Positions 42,949 through 58,054 are shown, counted from the first letter of the stretch. The stretch is DNA of 64,000 nucleotides from Eriocheir sinensis (GCF_024679095.1 NW_026110563.1:673501-737500), one strand, 5' to 3'. Program-made: numbers and translations. Notes: generated by a model from the sequence alone, not told the origin.

Positions 42949-44446
42949 TATAATATATTTTTATACATATTTAAAATATTTAATGTATATTTTGTATATG
43001 TATTTTATCCAAATTTACGTTACTTTATATGTATTTGTTTATATATTTTAATACAAATTTACATTATTTTATGTGAGTTTTGTATATGTATTTCAATACA
43101 AATTTGCCTAACTTTATGTGTATTTTGCATATCTATTTTCAAACAAATTTAAATTATTTTTGTGTATTTTTGTATATATTTTTATACAAATTATAGTTAT
43201 TTTATTTGTTTTTTGTATATATATTTTCCTACAAATATACATTCTTTTATTGGAAATTTGTGTATTTAATTTTTTACGAATTTACATTATTTTATGTGTA
43301 TTTTGTATATATATTTTTCTACGTATTTAATTTATTTTATGTGTATTTTATATATATACATTTTCATAAAAATTTACGTTATTTTATTGTGTGTATTCGT
43401 ATATATTTTGAAACAAATTTTATACAAATTCATGTTATTTTATGTGTATTTGTATATATATTTTCATACAAATTTATATTATTACAAATTTACCTTATTT
43501 TATTTTTATTTTGTATATTTATTTCATTTAATATAATCAAATTTAAATGTATTGTATATGCATTTTGTATATTAATTTTAATACAAATTTAATTATTCTA
43601 TGTGTATTTTTCTATATGTATTTTTATAAAAATATGCTTTATTTTATGGGTATTTTGCATCTTTATTTTCATACAAATCTACGTTATTTTATTGATATTC
43701 TGCTCATTCATTTTGATACGATTTGACATTATTCTATGTGTATTTTGTATATATTTTTCATACAAATTTACGTTATTTTATGTGTATTTGTTTATATATT
43801 TTGACACAAATTTACAATATTTTATGGGTATTTTGTATATATATTTCAAAAGAAATTTACCTAGTTTTATGTGTCTTTTGAATATCTATTTTCATACAAA
43901 CTCAAATTATTTTTATGTATTTTTGTATATATTTCAATACAAATTTTAGTTAGGTTATGTGTATTTTGTAAATCTATTTTTATTCAAATATATTTTATTT
44001 TATTGGTGTTTTGTTTATTTATATTGATACGAATTTACATTATTTTATATGTACTTTGTATATAGATTTTTATACGCATTTACATTATTTAATATTTATT
44101 TTGAATATATAATTTTATACAAATTCATGGTATTTTATGTGTATTTGTATATATATTTTCATATGAATTTACATTATTTTATGTGTATTTTGTTCATATA
44201 TTTCATTACAAATTTACCTTATTTTATATTTATTTTTTATGTGTATTTTGTACTTTTTTATTGGTATTTTGTTTATTTATTTTGTTTCGAATTTACATTA
44301 TTTTATATGTATTTCATTTACATTTTTTTTTACGTATTTACTTAATTTTATGTGTATTTTGTATATATATTTTTATAGAAATCTACGTTATTTGATTTGT
44401 ATTCGTACATATATTTTGAAACAAATTTACATTGTTTTATATGTAC
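42949..44446 (+). repeat. Satellite block 15, T-rich; inverted counterpart of 24.15-25.42 kb
   Basis: The first 0.5 kb matches 7,595-8,130 and 50,113-50,690. From about 43,480 the sequence jumps to the segment with ACGTTATTTTATTGATATTC and CTGCTCATTCATTTTGATAC, also seen at 2,395, 42,360 and, inverted, at 20,400, 24,650 and 45,610. No gene is seen. Confidence 0.87.
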
Positions 44447-45705
44447 AATAAGGTAAATTTGTATTGAAATAGATATGCAAAATACATATAAAGCAATGTA
44501 AATTTGTTTCAAAATATGTATACGAATACACATAAAATAACGTAGATTTCTATAAAAAATATAAATACAAAATACACATAAAATGAAGTAAATACGTATA
44601 AAAAATGTATGCAAAATACACATAGAATAATGTAAATTCATATCAAAATAAATAAACAAAATACAAATAAAAGAATGTGTATTTGTATAAATATAAATAT
44701 ATAAAATACACATAAAATAACGTAAATTTATAAAACTATATACAAAAATACACAGAAGTAATTAAATTTGTATGAAAATATATACAAAATACACACAAAA
44801 TAAGCTAAATTTGAATTGAAATATATATACAAAATACATGAAATAAAGTAAATTTGTATCAAAATATTTATACAAATACACATATAATAACGTAAATTTG
44901 TATGAAAATATATAAACAAAATACACATTAAATAATGTAAATACGTATAAAAAAATGTGTACAAAATACACTTATAATCATGTAATTCGTATCAAAATAA
45001 ATAAACAAAATACCAATAAAATAATATAAATTTGTATGAGTAAACGTGTATAAATATAAATGTACAAAATACACATACAAAACAAACATAAAATAAGGTA
45101 AATTTGTAATGAAATATATGTACAAAATACACATAAAAGAATGTAAATTTATATGAAAATATATATACAAATACACATAAAATACCATGAATTTATTTAA
45201 AATTATACATTCAAATAAATATTAAATAATGTAAATGCGTATAAAAATAAATATAAAAAGTACATATAAAATTATGTAAATTCGTATCAATATAAATCAA
45301 CAAAATACCAATAAAATAATATATATTTGAATGAAAATAGATTTACAAAATACACAAAACATAACTAAAATTTGTATTGAAATATATACAAAAATACATA
45401 TAAATAATTTGAGTTTGTATGAAAATAGATATTCAAAATACACATAAAACTAGGTAAATTTCTTTTGAAATATATATACAAAATACCCATAAAATATTGT
45501 AAATTTGTGTCAAAATATGTAAACAAATACACATAAAATAACGTAAATTTGTATGAAAAATATATACAAAATACACATAGAATAATGTCAAATCGTATCA
45601 AAATGAATGAGCAGAATATCAATAAAATAACGTAAATTTGTATGAAAATAAAGATGCAAAATACCCATAAAATAAAGCATATTTTTATAAAAATACATAT
45701 ACAAA
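44447..45705 (-). repeat. Satellite block 16, A-rich mosaic
   Basis: The left part matches the block at 735-2,200. At about 45,045 the marker GAGTAAACGTGTAT appears without any flip of orientation, joined directly to a segment like 24,150-24,750. So the marker monomer also exists outside inversion junctions. Confidence 0.86.
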
Positions 45706-46640
45706 AATTTACATTATTTGATATGTATTTTGTATATATATTTTTATACGTATTTACATAATTTCATATGTATTTTTTATATATATTTCTATAGAAATCT
45801 ACTTTATTTTATGTGTATTCGTTTATATTTTTTGAAACAAATTTACATTGTTTTATATGTATTTTTGAATATCTCTTTTATTACAAATTTACCTTACTGT
45901 ATATGCATTTTGTATATTTATTTCAATTCAAATTTAAATATTTTATGTGTATTTTGGTATATATATTTTTATAAAAAATGCGATAATTTTTGGGAATTTT
46001 GCATCTTTATTTTCATACAAACTTACATTATTTTATTGATATTCTCTGTATTTATTTTGATACGATTTTACATTATTCTATTTGTTTTTTGTATATATAT
46101 TTTTATACACATTTACATTATTTAATGTGTATCTTGCATATATATTTTATACAAATTTACGTTATTTTAAGTGTATTTGTTTTTATATTTTCATTCAAAT
46201 TTACATTTATTTTAATTCGAAATTACATTATTTTATGTGTATTTTGTATACATTTTTTTATACGTATTTACTTAATTTTATGTGTATTTTGTATATATAT
46301 TTTTATAGAAATCTACGTTTTTTTATTTGTATTCGTATATATATTTTGAAACAAATTTACATTGTTTTATATGTATTTTTGCATATCTCTTTCAATACAA
46401 ATTTACCTTATTGTGTGTGCATTTTGTATATTTATTTCAATGCAAATTTAAATATTTTATGTGTATTTTGGTATATATATTTTTATAAGAAATGCGCTAT
46501 TTGATGGGAATTTTGCATCTTTATTTTCATACAAATTTACATTATTTTATTAATATTCGGTGTATTTATTTTGATACGATTTCACATTATTCTATTTGTT
46601 TTTTTTATATATTTTTTTATACATATTTACATTATTTAAT
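45706..46640 (+). repeat. Satellite block 17, T-rich, left part with the 1.04-kb repeat
   Basis: Starts at TACAAAAATTTACATTATTT. Anchors AAAAAATGCGATAA (about 45,973) and AAGAAATGCGCTATTTGATG (about 46,489) show one round of the half-unit repeat. The second anchor carries the TTTGATGGG variant found also at position 4 of the window. Confidence 0.87.
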
Positions 46641-47172
46641 GTGTATCTTGCATCTATTATCGTAATTTTGTTTATTTATTTTTATACGAATTTACTTTAT
46701 TTTAGGTGTATTTGATATGTATATTTTTATACTTATTTATATCATTTTATTTTTGTTTTGAATATATATTTTCATAGAAATTTACTCTATTTTATGGGTA
46801 TTCGTATATATATTTTGAGAGAAATTTACATTATTTATGTTTATTTTGCATATCTCTTTCAATACAAATTTACCATATTATATGTGTATTTTTTATATTT
46901 ATTTTAATACAAATTTAATTATTTTATGTGTATTTTTGTAAAAATATGCGTTATTATTTGGGTATTTTGCATCTTTTTTTTTCATACAAATTTACATTAT
47001 ATTATTGATATTCTGTTTATTTATTTTGATACGATTTTACATTATTCTATGTGTATTTTGTATATATATTTTTATACACATTTACATTATTTAATGTATA
47101 TTTTGTATATATATTTTATATAAATTTACGCTATTTTATGTGTATTTGTTTATATATTTTCATACAAATTAA
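46641..47172 (+). repeat. Low-copy satellite variants
   Basis: Monomers here are less like the rest: ATCTATTATCGTAATTTTG, TTTTAGGTGTATTTGATATG, ACTTATTTATATCATTTT, TTTTGAGAGAAATTTAC. I did not find close partners for most of this stretch in the window. It may be an older part of the array or a segment whose copies lie outside. No gene is seen. Confidence 0.75.
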
Positions 47173-50112
47173 CAATAAATACAGATAAAATAAACTAAAT
47201 TTGAATTGAAATGTATATACAAAATACATAAAATAATGTAAATTTGTATCAAAATATTTATAAAAATACATATAATAACGTAAATTTGTTTAAAAATATA
47301 TAAACAAAATACACATTAAGTAATGTAAATACGTATAAAAAAAATGTACAAAATACACTATAATCATGTAATTCGTATCAAACTAAATAAACAAAATAGC
47401 AATAAAATAATGTAAATTTGTATGAGAAAACATATACAAATACATATAAAATAACGCTAATTTCTATAAAAATATATGTCCAAAAATGAACGTAAAATAA
47501 ATTAACTTTGGATAAAAATATATATACAAAACACACATTAAATAATGTAAATGCGTACATAAAATAACCTAAATTTGTATAAAACTATATACAAAAATAC
47601 ACAAAAATAATTTAAATTTGTATGAAAAGAAATATACAAAATACACATAAAATTAGGTTAATTTCTATTGAAATACATTTACAAAATACACATAAAATAA
47701 TGTAAATTTGAAAGAAAATATATAAACAAATACACATATAATAACGTAAATTTGTATGAAATATATATACAAAACACACATTAAATTATGTAAATATGTA
47801 TGAAAAAATATATACAAAACACAAATAGAATAATGTAAAATCGCATCAAAATATATACACAGAATATTAATAAAATAATGTAAATTTGTATGAAAATTAA
47901 GATGCAAAATACCTATAAAATAACGCATTTTTTATAAAATTATTGATACCAAAATACACATAAAATATTTGAATTTGTATCAAAATAAATATACAAAATG
48001 CACATACAATAAGGTAAATTTGTATTGAAATAGATATGCAAAATACATATAAAATAATGTAAATTTGTTTCAAAATATATATGCGAATACACATAAAATA
48101 ACGTAGATTTCTATAAAAATACATATACAAAATAACCATAAAATTAAGTAAATACGTATAAAAAAATGTATACAAAATACACATAAAATAATGTAAATTC
48201 GTATAAATATAAATAAACAATATAGCAATAAAAGAATGTGTATTTGTATAAATATAAATATACAAAATGCACATAAAATAACGTAAATTTATATAAAACT
48301 ATATACATAAAATAACGCAAATTTCTATAAAAATATGTACAAACATGAAAATAAAAGAAATTTGCATACAAATATATATACAAAACACACATTAGATAAT
48401 GTAAATGAGTATAAAAATATGTATACAAAATACCAATGAAATAATCTAAATTCGTATCGAATTAAATTAAGAAAATACCAATATAATAATGTAGTTTTGG
48501 ATGAAAATATATATACAAAATATTCATAAAATAACCTATATACAAATACAAATATACACATAAAATAATTTAAAATTGAATGAAATAAATATACAAAATA
48601 AACATAAAATAAGGTAAATTTGTAATGAAACATGAAAAAATACACATAAAATAATATAAATTTGTATGAAAATATATATACAAATACACATTAAATAACA
48701 TGAATTTGTATAAAATTTGTATCAAAATATATACGAATACACACAATAAAATAACGTAATTTTTTTATGAAAATGTATATAAAAATACACATAAAATAAT
48801 GTAAATTTGTATAAAAATATATAAAACAATACACATAAAATAATGTAAATTTGGATAAAATATATATACAAAATAAATCTTAAATAATGTAAATATGTAT
48901 AAAATATATATAAAAAATACACATAGAATAATGTAAAATCATACCAAATAAATATACAGAAAATCAATAAAATAATGTAAATTTGTATGAAAATAAAGAT
49001 GCAAAATACCCATAAAATAAAGCATATTTTTATAAAAATACATACACAAAAATACACATAGATTAATCAAATTTGTATTAAAATTAATATACAAAATGCA
49101 CATACATTAATGTAAATTTGTATTGAAAAAATATGCAAAATACACATAAAACAATGTAAATTTGTTTCAAAATATACATACGAATACTCATAAAATAACG
49201 TAGATTTCTATAGAAATATATATACAAAATACACTTGAAATAATGTAAATACGTATAAAAATATATACAAAATACACATTAAATAATGTTAATTCGTGTC
49301 AAAATAAATAAACAAAATATCATGAAAAGAATGTGTATTTGTATGAAAATAGATATACAAAATACACATAAAATAACCTAAATTTGTATAAAACTATATA
49401 CAAAAATAAACAAAAATAATTTAAACTTGTATGAAAATAAATATACAAAAAACATAAAATTAGGTAAATTTGTATTGAAATACATATACAAAATACACAT
49501 AAAATAATGTAAATTTGAATGAAAATATATAAACATATAGAATTAAAATAACGTAAATTTGTATCAAATATATATACAAAAAACACATTAAATAATGTAA
49601 ATATGTATAAAAAAATATATAAAAAACAAAAAAAAAAAATAAAAAATTTAATAAAAATAAATACAGAAAATATTAATAAAATAATGTAAATTTGTATGAA
49701 ATTAAGATAAAAAATACCCATAAAATAACGCATTTTTTATAAAAATATATATACGAAAAAACATAAAATATTTGATTTTGTATTAAAATAAATAGATATA
49801 CAAAATACACATAAAATAAGCTAAATTTGAATTGAAATATATATACAAAATACATAAAATAATGTAAATTTGTATCAAAATACCTATGCAAATACACATA
49901 TAATAACGTAAATTTGTATAAAAATATATAAACAAAATACACTTTAAATAATGTAAATACGTATAAAAAAATGTAAAAAATACACAAATAATCATGTAAT
50001 ACGTATCAAAATAAATAGACAAAATACCAATAAAATAATGTAAATTTCTATGAGAAAACATATACAAAATACACATAAATAACGCAAATATCAATAAAAA
50101 TATATATAATAT
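47173..50112 (-). repeat. Satellite block 18, A-rich; inverted copy of the central repeat plus duplicate of 5.5-7.6 kb
   Basis: About 47,200-48,720 pairs with 27,310-28,830 in inverted order (sum about 76,031). About 48,700-50,112 pairs directly with 5,700-7,594, with an offset that changes from about 43.0 kb to 42.52 kb, implying a gap of nearly 0.5 kb in this copy. An A-rich degenerate patch lies at 49,612-49,665. No gene is seen. Confidence 0.87.
49612..49665. other. A-rich degenerate patch
   Basis: The partner copy near 7,090-7,140 reads ACGCAAATAAAATAATG and ATCGTATCAAAATAAATAC. Here the same columns are mostly A (ACAAAAAAAAAAAAATAAAA, then TTTAATAAAAATAAATAC). Many substitutions in about 40 bp all point to A. 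Confidence 0.7.
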
Positions 50113-52033
50113 AATATATTTTTATACATATTTAAAATATTTAATGTATATTTTGTATATATATATTTTATCCAAATTTACGTGATTTTATATGTATTTG
50201 TTTATATATTTTCATACAAATTTACATTATTTTATATGAGTTTTGTATATGTATTTCAATACAAATTTGCCTAACTTTATGTGTATTTTGCATATCTATT
50301 TTCAAACAAATTTAAATTATTTTTGTGTATTTTTGTATATATTTTTTTACAAATTTTTGTTATTTTATTTGTTTTTTGTATATATATTTTCCTAGAAATA
50401 TACATTCTTTTATTGGAATCTTGTGTATTTAATTTTTTACGAATTTACATTATTTTATGTGTATTTTGTATATATATTTTTCTACGTATTTAAACTATTT
50501 TATGTGTATTTTATATATACATTTTCATAAAAATTTACGTTATTTTATTGTGTGTATTCGTATATATTTTGAAACATTTTATACAAATTCATGTTATTTT
50601 ATGTGTGTTTGTATATATATTTTCATACAAGTTTATATTATTTTATGTGTATTCTTACATATATTTTATTACAAATTTACCTTATTTTATGTTTATTTTG
50701 TATATTTATTTCATTCAATTTTAAATTATTTAATGTGTATATTTGTATTTGTATTTAGGTTATTTTATGTGTGTTTTCTATATATATTTTCATCCAAAAT
50801 TACATTATTTTATTGTTATTTTCTTAATTTAACTCGATACGAATTTAGATTATTGCGTAGGTATTTTGTATACATATTTTTATACTCATTTACATTATCT
50901 AATGTGTGTTTTGTATATATTTTTTTATGCAAACTAATTTTATGTGCATTTTTGTACATATATTTTTATAGAAACTTAAAACGTTATTTTATGTGTATTT
51001 TGTATATGTTTTCTCAAACAAATTTACATTATTTAATTAGTTTTTTGTTTATTTATTTTGATACGAATGACTTGATTATTGGTGTATTTTGTAAATATTT
51101 TTTATACGTATTTACATTAATTAATGTGTATTTTGTTTAAAAAAATTTTTTACAAATTTACGTTATTATATGTGTATTTGTTAAAAATATTTTGAAACGA
51201 ATTTACTTTATTTTATGTATTTTGTATGTATATTTCAATTCAAATTTAGCTTATTTTGTGTATTTTGTATATCTATTTTCATGCAAATTTAATTACTTGT
51301 GTATTTTTGTCTATAGTTTTATACAAATTTACGTTATTTTATGTGCATTTTGTATATTTATATTTATACAAATACACATTCTCCTATTGGTATTTTGTTT
51401 ATTTATATTTATACGAGTTTACATTATTTTATGTGTATTTTGTATACATTTTTGATTCGTATTTACTTAATTTTATTTGTATTTTGTATATATATATTTA
51501 TAGAAATCTACGTTATTTTATGTGTATTCGTATATATATTTTGAAACAAATTTACATTGTTTTATATGTTTTTTGCATATCTATTTCAATACAAATTTAC
51601 CTTATTGTATGTGCATTTTGTATATTTATTTTAATACAAATTCAAATATTTTATGTGTATTTTGGTATATATAATGTTATAAAAAATGCGTTATTTTTTA
51701 GGTATTTTGCATCTTAGTTTTCATACAAATGTACATTATTTTATTAATATTCTGTGTAAATATTTTGATACGATTTTATATTATACTATTTGTGTTTTGT
51801 ATATATTTTTTTATACATATTTTCATTATTTAATGTGTATTTTTTATATATATTTTATACAAATTAACGTTATTTTAAGTGTATTTGTTTATATAATTTC
51901 ATTCAAATTTACATTATTTTAAGTGTATTTTGTGTATGTATTTCAATACAAATTTACCTAATTTTATGTGTATTTTGTATATTTATTTTCATACAAATTT
52001 AAATTATTTTTGTGTTTTTTTGTATATACATAT
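50113..52033 (+). repeat. Satellite block 19, T-rich; partner of 7.6-9.5 kb
   Basis: Collinear with 7,595-9,512 at an offset of 42,517-42,521, including both flanking junctions. A 227-codon frame (50,457-51,140) is repeat-derived. Confidence 0.88.
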
Positions 52034-53739
52034 AGAGTAAATTTCTATGAAAATATATATTCAAAATACATATAAAATTGTGTAAATAAGTATAAAAATA
52101 TATATATCAAATACACCTAAAAAAACGAAAATTCGTATCAAAATAAATAAACAAAATTCCGATAAAAGAACGTATATTTGTAGGAAAATAAATATACAAA
52201 ATACATATAAAATTACGAAAATTTGAATAAAAATATATACAAAAAAACAAAAAAATAAATTTCAATTTGTATGAAAATAGATATACAAAATACACATATA
52301 ATTAGTTAAATTTGTATTTAAATACATGTACAAAATACACATAAAATAATGTAAATTTGTATGAAATGAAAACAAATTCACATAAAATAACGTACATTTG
52401 TATAAAATAGATATACAAAATATACATAGAATAATGTAAAATCGTATGAAAATAAATACACAGAATATCAATAAAATAATGTAGTTTTGTATGAAAATAA
52501 AGATGCAAAATACCCATAAAATAAAGCATATTTTTTTAAAAATACATATACAAGAATACACATAGAATAATTAAATTTGTATTAAAATTAATATACAAAA
52601 TGCACGTACAATAAATGAAATTTGTATTGAAAAATATACAAAATGCACATAAAACAATGTATATTTGTTTCAAAATATATATACGAATACACATAAAATA
52701 ACGTATATTTCTATAGAAATATATATAAAAAATACACAAGAAATGACGTAAATACGTATAAAAATATATATACACAATACACATTAAATAATGTAAATTC
52801 GCATCAAAATAAATAAACAAAATATCAATAAAAGAATGTGTATTTGTATGAAAATAGATATACAAAATACACATAAAACTAGTTGAATTTCTATTGAAAT
52901 ACATATACAAAATACACATAAAATAATGTAAATTTGAATGAAAATATATGAACAAATACACTTCAAATAACGTAAATTTGTGTGAAATATATATAGAAAA
53001 TACACATTAAATAATGTAAATATGTATAAAAAAATATATACAAAGCACAAATAGAATAATGTAAAATAGTATCAAAATAAATACACAGAATATTAATAAA
53101 ATAATGTAAATTTGTATGAAAATAAAGATGCAAAATACCCATAAAACAACGCATTTTTTTATGAAAATATATATACCAAAATACACATAAAATATTTAAA
53201 TTTGTATTACAATAAATATACAAAATGCACATACAATAAGGTAAATTTGTATTGAAATAGATATGCAAAATACATATAAAACAATGTAAATTTGTTTCAA
53301 AATATATATACGAATACACATAAAATAACGTAGATTTCTATAAAAATATTTATAAAAAATACACATAAAATGAAGTAAATACGTATAAGAAAATGTATAC
53401 AAAATACACATAAAATAATGTAAATTCGTATCAAAATAAATAAACTAAATGCCAATAAAAGAATGTTTACTTGTATAAATATAGATATACAAAATACACA
53501 TAAAATAACGTAAAATTGTATGAAACTATATACAAAAATAAACAAAAATAATTAAATTTGTATGAAAATAGATATACATTAGACACATAAAATAAGCTAA
53601 ATTTGAATTGAAATAAATATAGAAAATACATAAAATAATGTAAATTTGTATCAAAATATATATTCAAATACACATATATTAAAATTAATATAAAAAATGC
53701 ATATATAATAAGGTAAATTTGTATTGAAAAAATATGCAA
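52034..53739 (-). repeat. Satellite block 20, A-rich
   Basis: The first 290 bp matches 9,513-9,806. Further right it holds inverted versions of the cassette with GAATGTGTATTTGTATG, AAATGCACATACAATAAGG and AACGCATTTTTTTATG. It ends at the ACATGTTTACTCATAC junction. No gene is seen. Confidence 0.87.
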
Positions 53740-53765
53740 TATACATGTTTACTCATACAAATTTA
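53721..53765. other. Orientation junction (- to +), ATGTTTACTCATAC form
   Basis: TTGAAAAAATATGCAATATA is followed by CATGTTTACTCATACAAATT. It differs from the commonest form by two or three bases, so it is a diverged copy of the same breakpoint. Confidence 0.82.
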
Positions 53766-55010
53766 TATTATTTTATTGGTATTTTGATTATTTATTTTGA
53801 TACGAATTACATGATTATATGTGTATTTTGTACATATTTTTTTTATACGTATTTACATTATTTAATGTGTATTTTGTATATATATTTTCATACAAATTTA
53901 CATTATTATATGAGTATTTGTATAAATATTTTGATCCAAATTTACTTTATTTCATGTATTTTGTATATATATTTCAATTCAAATTTAGTTTATTTCGTGT
54001 GTATTTTGTACATATTTTCATACAAATTTAATTATTTCTGTGTATTTTTGTATATAGTTTTATACAAATTTACGTTATTTTATGTGTATTTTGTATATTT
54101 ATATTTATACAAATACACATTCTTTTATTGCTATTTTGTTTATTTATTTTGATACGAGTTTACATTATTTTATGTGTATTTTGTATACATTTTTTTATAC
54201 GTATTTACTTCATTTTATATGTATTTTGTATATATATTTTTATAGAAATCTACGTTATTATATGTGTATTCGTATATATATTTTGAAACAAATTTACATT
54301 GTTTTATATGTATTTTGCATATCTATTTCAATACAAATTTACCTTATTGTATGTGTTTTTTGTATATTTATTTTTATTCAAGTTTAATTTTTTGATGTGT
54401 ATTTTGGTATATATATTTTTATAAATAAAAAAAATGCGTTATTTTATGGGTATTTTGCTTCTTTATTTTCATACAAATTTACATTATTTTATTAATATTC
54501 TGTGTATTTATTTTGATACGATTTTACATTATTCTATTTGTGTTTTGTACATATTTTTTTATACAAATTTACGTTATTTTAAGTGTATTTGTTGATGTAT
54601 TTTCATTCAAATTTACATTATTTTATGTGTATTTTGTGTATGTATTTCAATACAAATTTACCTAATTTTATGTGTATTTTGTATATTTATTTTCATACAA
54701 ATTTAAAATATTTTGTGTATTTTTGTATATAGTTTGATACAAATTTAGGTTATTTAATGTGTATTTTGTATATCTATTTTCATACAAATACACATTCTTT
54801 TATTGATATTTTGTTTATTTATTTTGACGCGAATTTTATGTGAATTTGTTTTCATTTCATACAAATTTACATTATTTTAAGTGTATTTTGTACATGTATT
54901 TAAATACAAATTTAACTAATTATATGTGTTTTTGTATATCTATTTTCATACAAATTGAAATTTATTTTTTTGTTTTTTTGTATATATTTTTATTCAAATT
55001 TTCGTAATCT
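53740..55010 (+). repeat. Satellite block 21, T-rich; first copy of a 1.88-kb duplication
   Basis: Together with the following - block it forms a unit repeated directly from 55,622: ATAAATAAAAAAAATGCG at about 54,421 pairs with about 56,309, and TTTTCGTAATCTTATAAAAA at about 54,998 pairs with about 56,885. A further + copy starts at about 58,314. No gene is seen. Confidence 0.88.
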
Positions 55011-55621
55011 TATAAAAATATATATACCAAAATACACATAAAATATTTAAATTTGCATTGAAATAAATATACAAAATGCACATACAATAAATTTGTATTG
55101 AAAGAGATATGCAAAAATACATATAAAACAATGTAAATTTGTTTCAAAATATATATACGAATACAAATAAAAGAACGTAGATATCTATAAAAATATATAT
55201 ACAAAATACACATAAAATTAAGTAAATACGTATAAAAAAATGTATACAAAATACACATAAAATAATGTAAATTCGAATTAAAATAAATAAACAAAATACC
55301 AATAAAAGAATGTGTATTTGGATAAATATAAATATACAAAATACACATACAAAATAAACATAAAATAAGGTAGATTTGTAAAAAAATATATGTACAAAAT
55401 AAACATAAAATAATGTAAATTTATATAAAAATATACAAATACACATAAAATACCATGAATTTTATAAAAATATATATTCAAAATAAATATTAAATAATGT
55501 AGAATCGTATAAAAATATATATACAAATACAGATACAAAAATACACATCGAATAATTAAATTTGTATTAAAATTAATATACAAAATGCGTATATAATAAG
55601 GTAAATTTGTATTGAAAAAAT
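55011..55621 (-). repeat. Satellite block 22, A-rich
   Basis: About 0.6 kb of inverted monomers like the 1.04-kb repeat domain, ending in AGGTAAATTTGTATTG at the ACACGTTTACTCATAC junction. It is shorter than its partner (56,893-57,948), with the segment around 57,530-57,840 missing. Confidence 0.87.
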
Positions 55622-55652
55622 ATGCAACATACACGTTTACTCATACAAATTT
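55606..55652. other. Orientation junction (- to +), ACACGTTTACTCATAC signature
   Basis: Common form: AATATGCAACATACACG then TTTACTCATACAAATTTATA. It is an almost exact reverse complement of the junction near 2,200. Confidence 0.88.
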
Positions 55653-56892
55653 ATATTATTTTATTGGTATTTTGTTTATTTATTTTGATACGAATTACAT
55701 GATTATATGTGTATTTTGTACATATTTTTTATACGTATTTTCATTATTTAATGTGTATTTTGTTTATATATTTTCATACAAATTTACGTTATTATATGTG
55801 TATTTGTATAAATATTTTGATACAAATTTACTTTATTTCATGTATTTTGTATATATATTTCAATTCAAATTTAGCTTATTTTGTGTGTATTTTGTATATA
55901 TTTTCATACAAATTTAATTACTTCTGTGTATTTTTGTATATAGTTTTATATAAATTAACGTTATTTTATGTGTATTTTGTATATTTATATTTATACAAAT
56001 ACACATTCTTTTATTGGTATTTTGTTTATTTATTTTGATACGAATTTACATTATTTAATGTGTTTTTTGCATACATTTTTTTTATACGTATTTACTTCAT
56101 TTTATGTGTATTTTGGATATATATTTTTATAGAAATCTACGTTATTTTATGTGTATTCGTATATATATTTTGAAACAAATTTACATTGTTTTATATGTAT
56201 TTTGCATATCTATTTCAATACAAATTTACCTTATTGTATGTGTTTTTTGTAAATTTATTTTAACACAAATTTAATTTTTTTAATGTGTATTTTAGTATAT
56301 ATATTTTTATAAATAAAAAAATGCGTTATTTTATGGGTATTTTGCTTCTTTATTTTCATACAAATTTACATTATTTTATTAATATTCTGTGTATTTATTT
56401 TGATACGATTTTACATTATTCTATTTGTGTTTTTTACATATTTTTTATACAAATTTACGTTATTTTAAGTGTATTTGTGTATGTATTTTCATTAAAATTT
56501 ACATTATTTTATGTGTATTTTGTGTATGTATTTCAATACAAATTTACCTAATTTTATGTGTATTTTGTATATTTATTTTCATACAAATTTAAAATATTTT
56601 GTGTATTTTTGTATATAGTTTGATACAAATTTAGGTTATTTTATGTGTATTTTGTATATCTATTTTCATACAAATACACATTCTTTTATTGATATTTTGT
56701 TTATTTATTTTGACGCGAATTTTATGTGAATTTGTTTTCATTTCATACAAATTTACATTATTTTATGTGTATTTTGTACATGTATTTAAATACAAATTTA
56801 ACTAATTATATGTGTATTTTGTATATCTATTTTCATACAAATTGAAATTTATTTTTTTGTTTTTTTGTATATATTTTTATTCAAATTTTCGT
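55622..56892 (+). repeat. Satellite block 23, T-rich; second copy of the 1.88-kb duplication
   Basis: Repeats block 21 with single-base changes (TTTTAGTATATATATTTT near 56,291, TTTTTTACATATTTTTTATA near 56,430). The part from 55,612 to about 56,300 is also the inverted partner of 1,560-2,222. Confidence 0.88.
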
Positions 56893-57948
56893 AATCTTAT
56901 AAAAATATATATACCAAAATACACATAAAATATTTAAATTTGCATTGAAATAAATATACAAAATGCACATACAATAAAAAAATTTGTATTGAAAGAAATA
57001 TGCAAAAATACATATAAAACAATGTAAATTTTTTTCAAAATATATATACGAATACAAATAAAAAAACGTAGATTTCTATGAAAATATATATACAAAATAC
57101 ACTTAAAATTAAGTAAATACGTATAAAAAAAATGTATACAAAATACACATAAAATAATGTAAATTCGAATTAAAATAAAAAACAAAATACCAATAAAAGA
57201 ATGTGTATTTGGATAAATATAAATATACAAAATACACATACAAAATAAACATAAAATAAGGTAGATTTGTAAAAAAATATATGTACAAAATATAATATAA
57301 TAATGTAAAATATATATATATATACAATATACATACAATACCATGAATTTGTATAAAAATATATATTCAAAATAAATATTAAATAATGTAAAAGCGTATA
57401 AAAATATATATACAAAGTACATATAAAATAATGTAAATTCGTAACAATATAAATCAACAAAACGCCAACAAAATAATATATATTTGAATGAAAATAAATT
57501 TACAAAATACACATAACATAACTAAAATTTGTATAAAAATATATACAAAAAAAAATAGAAATAATTTGAGTTTGTATGAAAATAGATATACAAAATACAC
57601 ATAAAACTAAGTAAATTTCTTTTGAAATGTATATACAAAATACCCATAAAATATTGTAAATTTGTGTCAAAATATATAAACAAATACACATAAAATAACG
57701 TAATTTTGTATGAAAAATATATACAAAATACACATAGAATAATGTCAATTCGTATCAAAATGAATGAGCAGAATATTAATAAAATAATGTAAATTTTTAT
57801 GAAAATAAAGATGCAAAATACCCAAAAAATAAAGCATATGTTTATAAAAATACAGATACAAAAATACACATCGAATAATTAAATTTGTATTAAAATTAAT
57901 ATACAAAATGAGTATATAATAAGGTAAATTTGTATTGAAAAAATATGC
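56893..57948 (-). repeat. Satellite block 24, A-rich
   Basis: Inverted monomers matching the left part of block 10 reversed. A damaged patch near 57,290-57,335 has lost the monomer pattern (ATATAATATAATAATG, then a short TA run). The right third (57,690-57,948) is repeated in tandem at 58,055-58,313. Confidence 0.86.
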
Positions 57949-58054
57949 AACATACACGTTTACTCATACAAATTTATATTATTTTATTGGTATTTTGTTT
58001 ATTTATTTTGATACGAATTACATGATTATATGTGTATTTTGTACATATTTTTAA
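57949..58054 (+). repeat. Satellite block 25, 0.1-kb T-rich island
   Basis: Only about two monomers (TTTTATTGGTATTTTG, GAATTACATGATTATATG) between two - blocks. It is a by-product of the 365-bp duplication. Confidence 0.85.
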
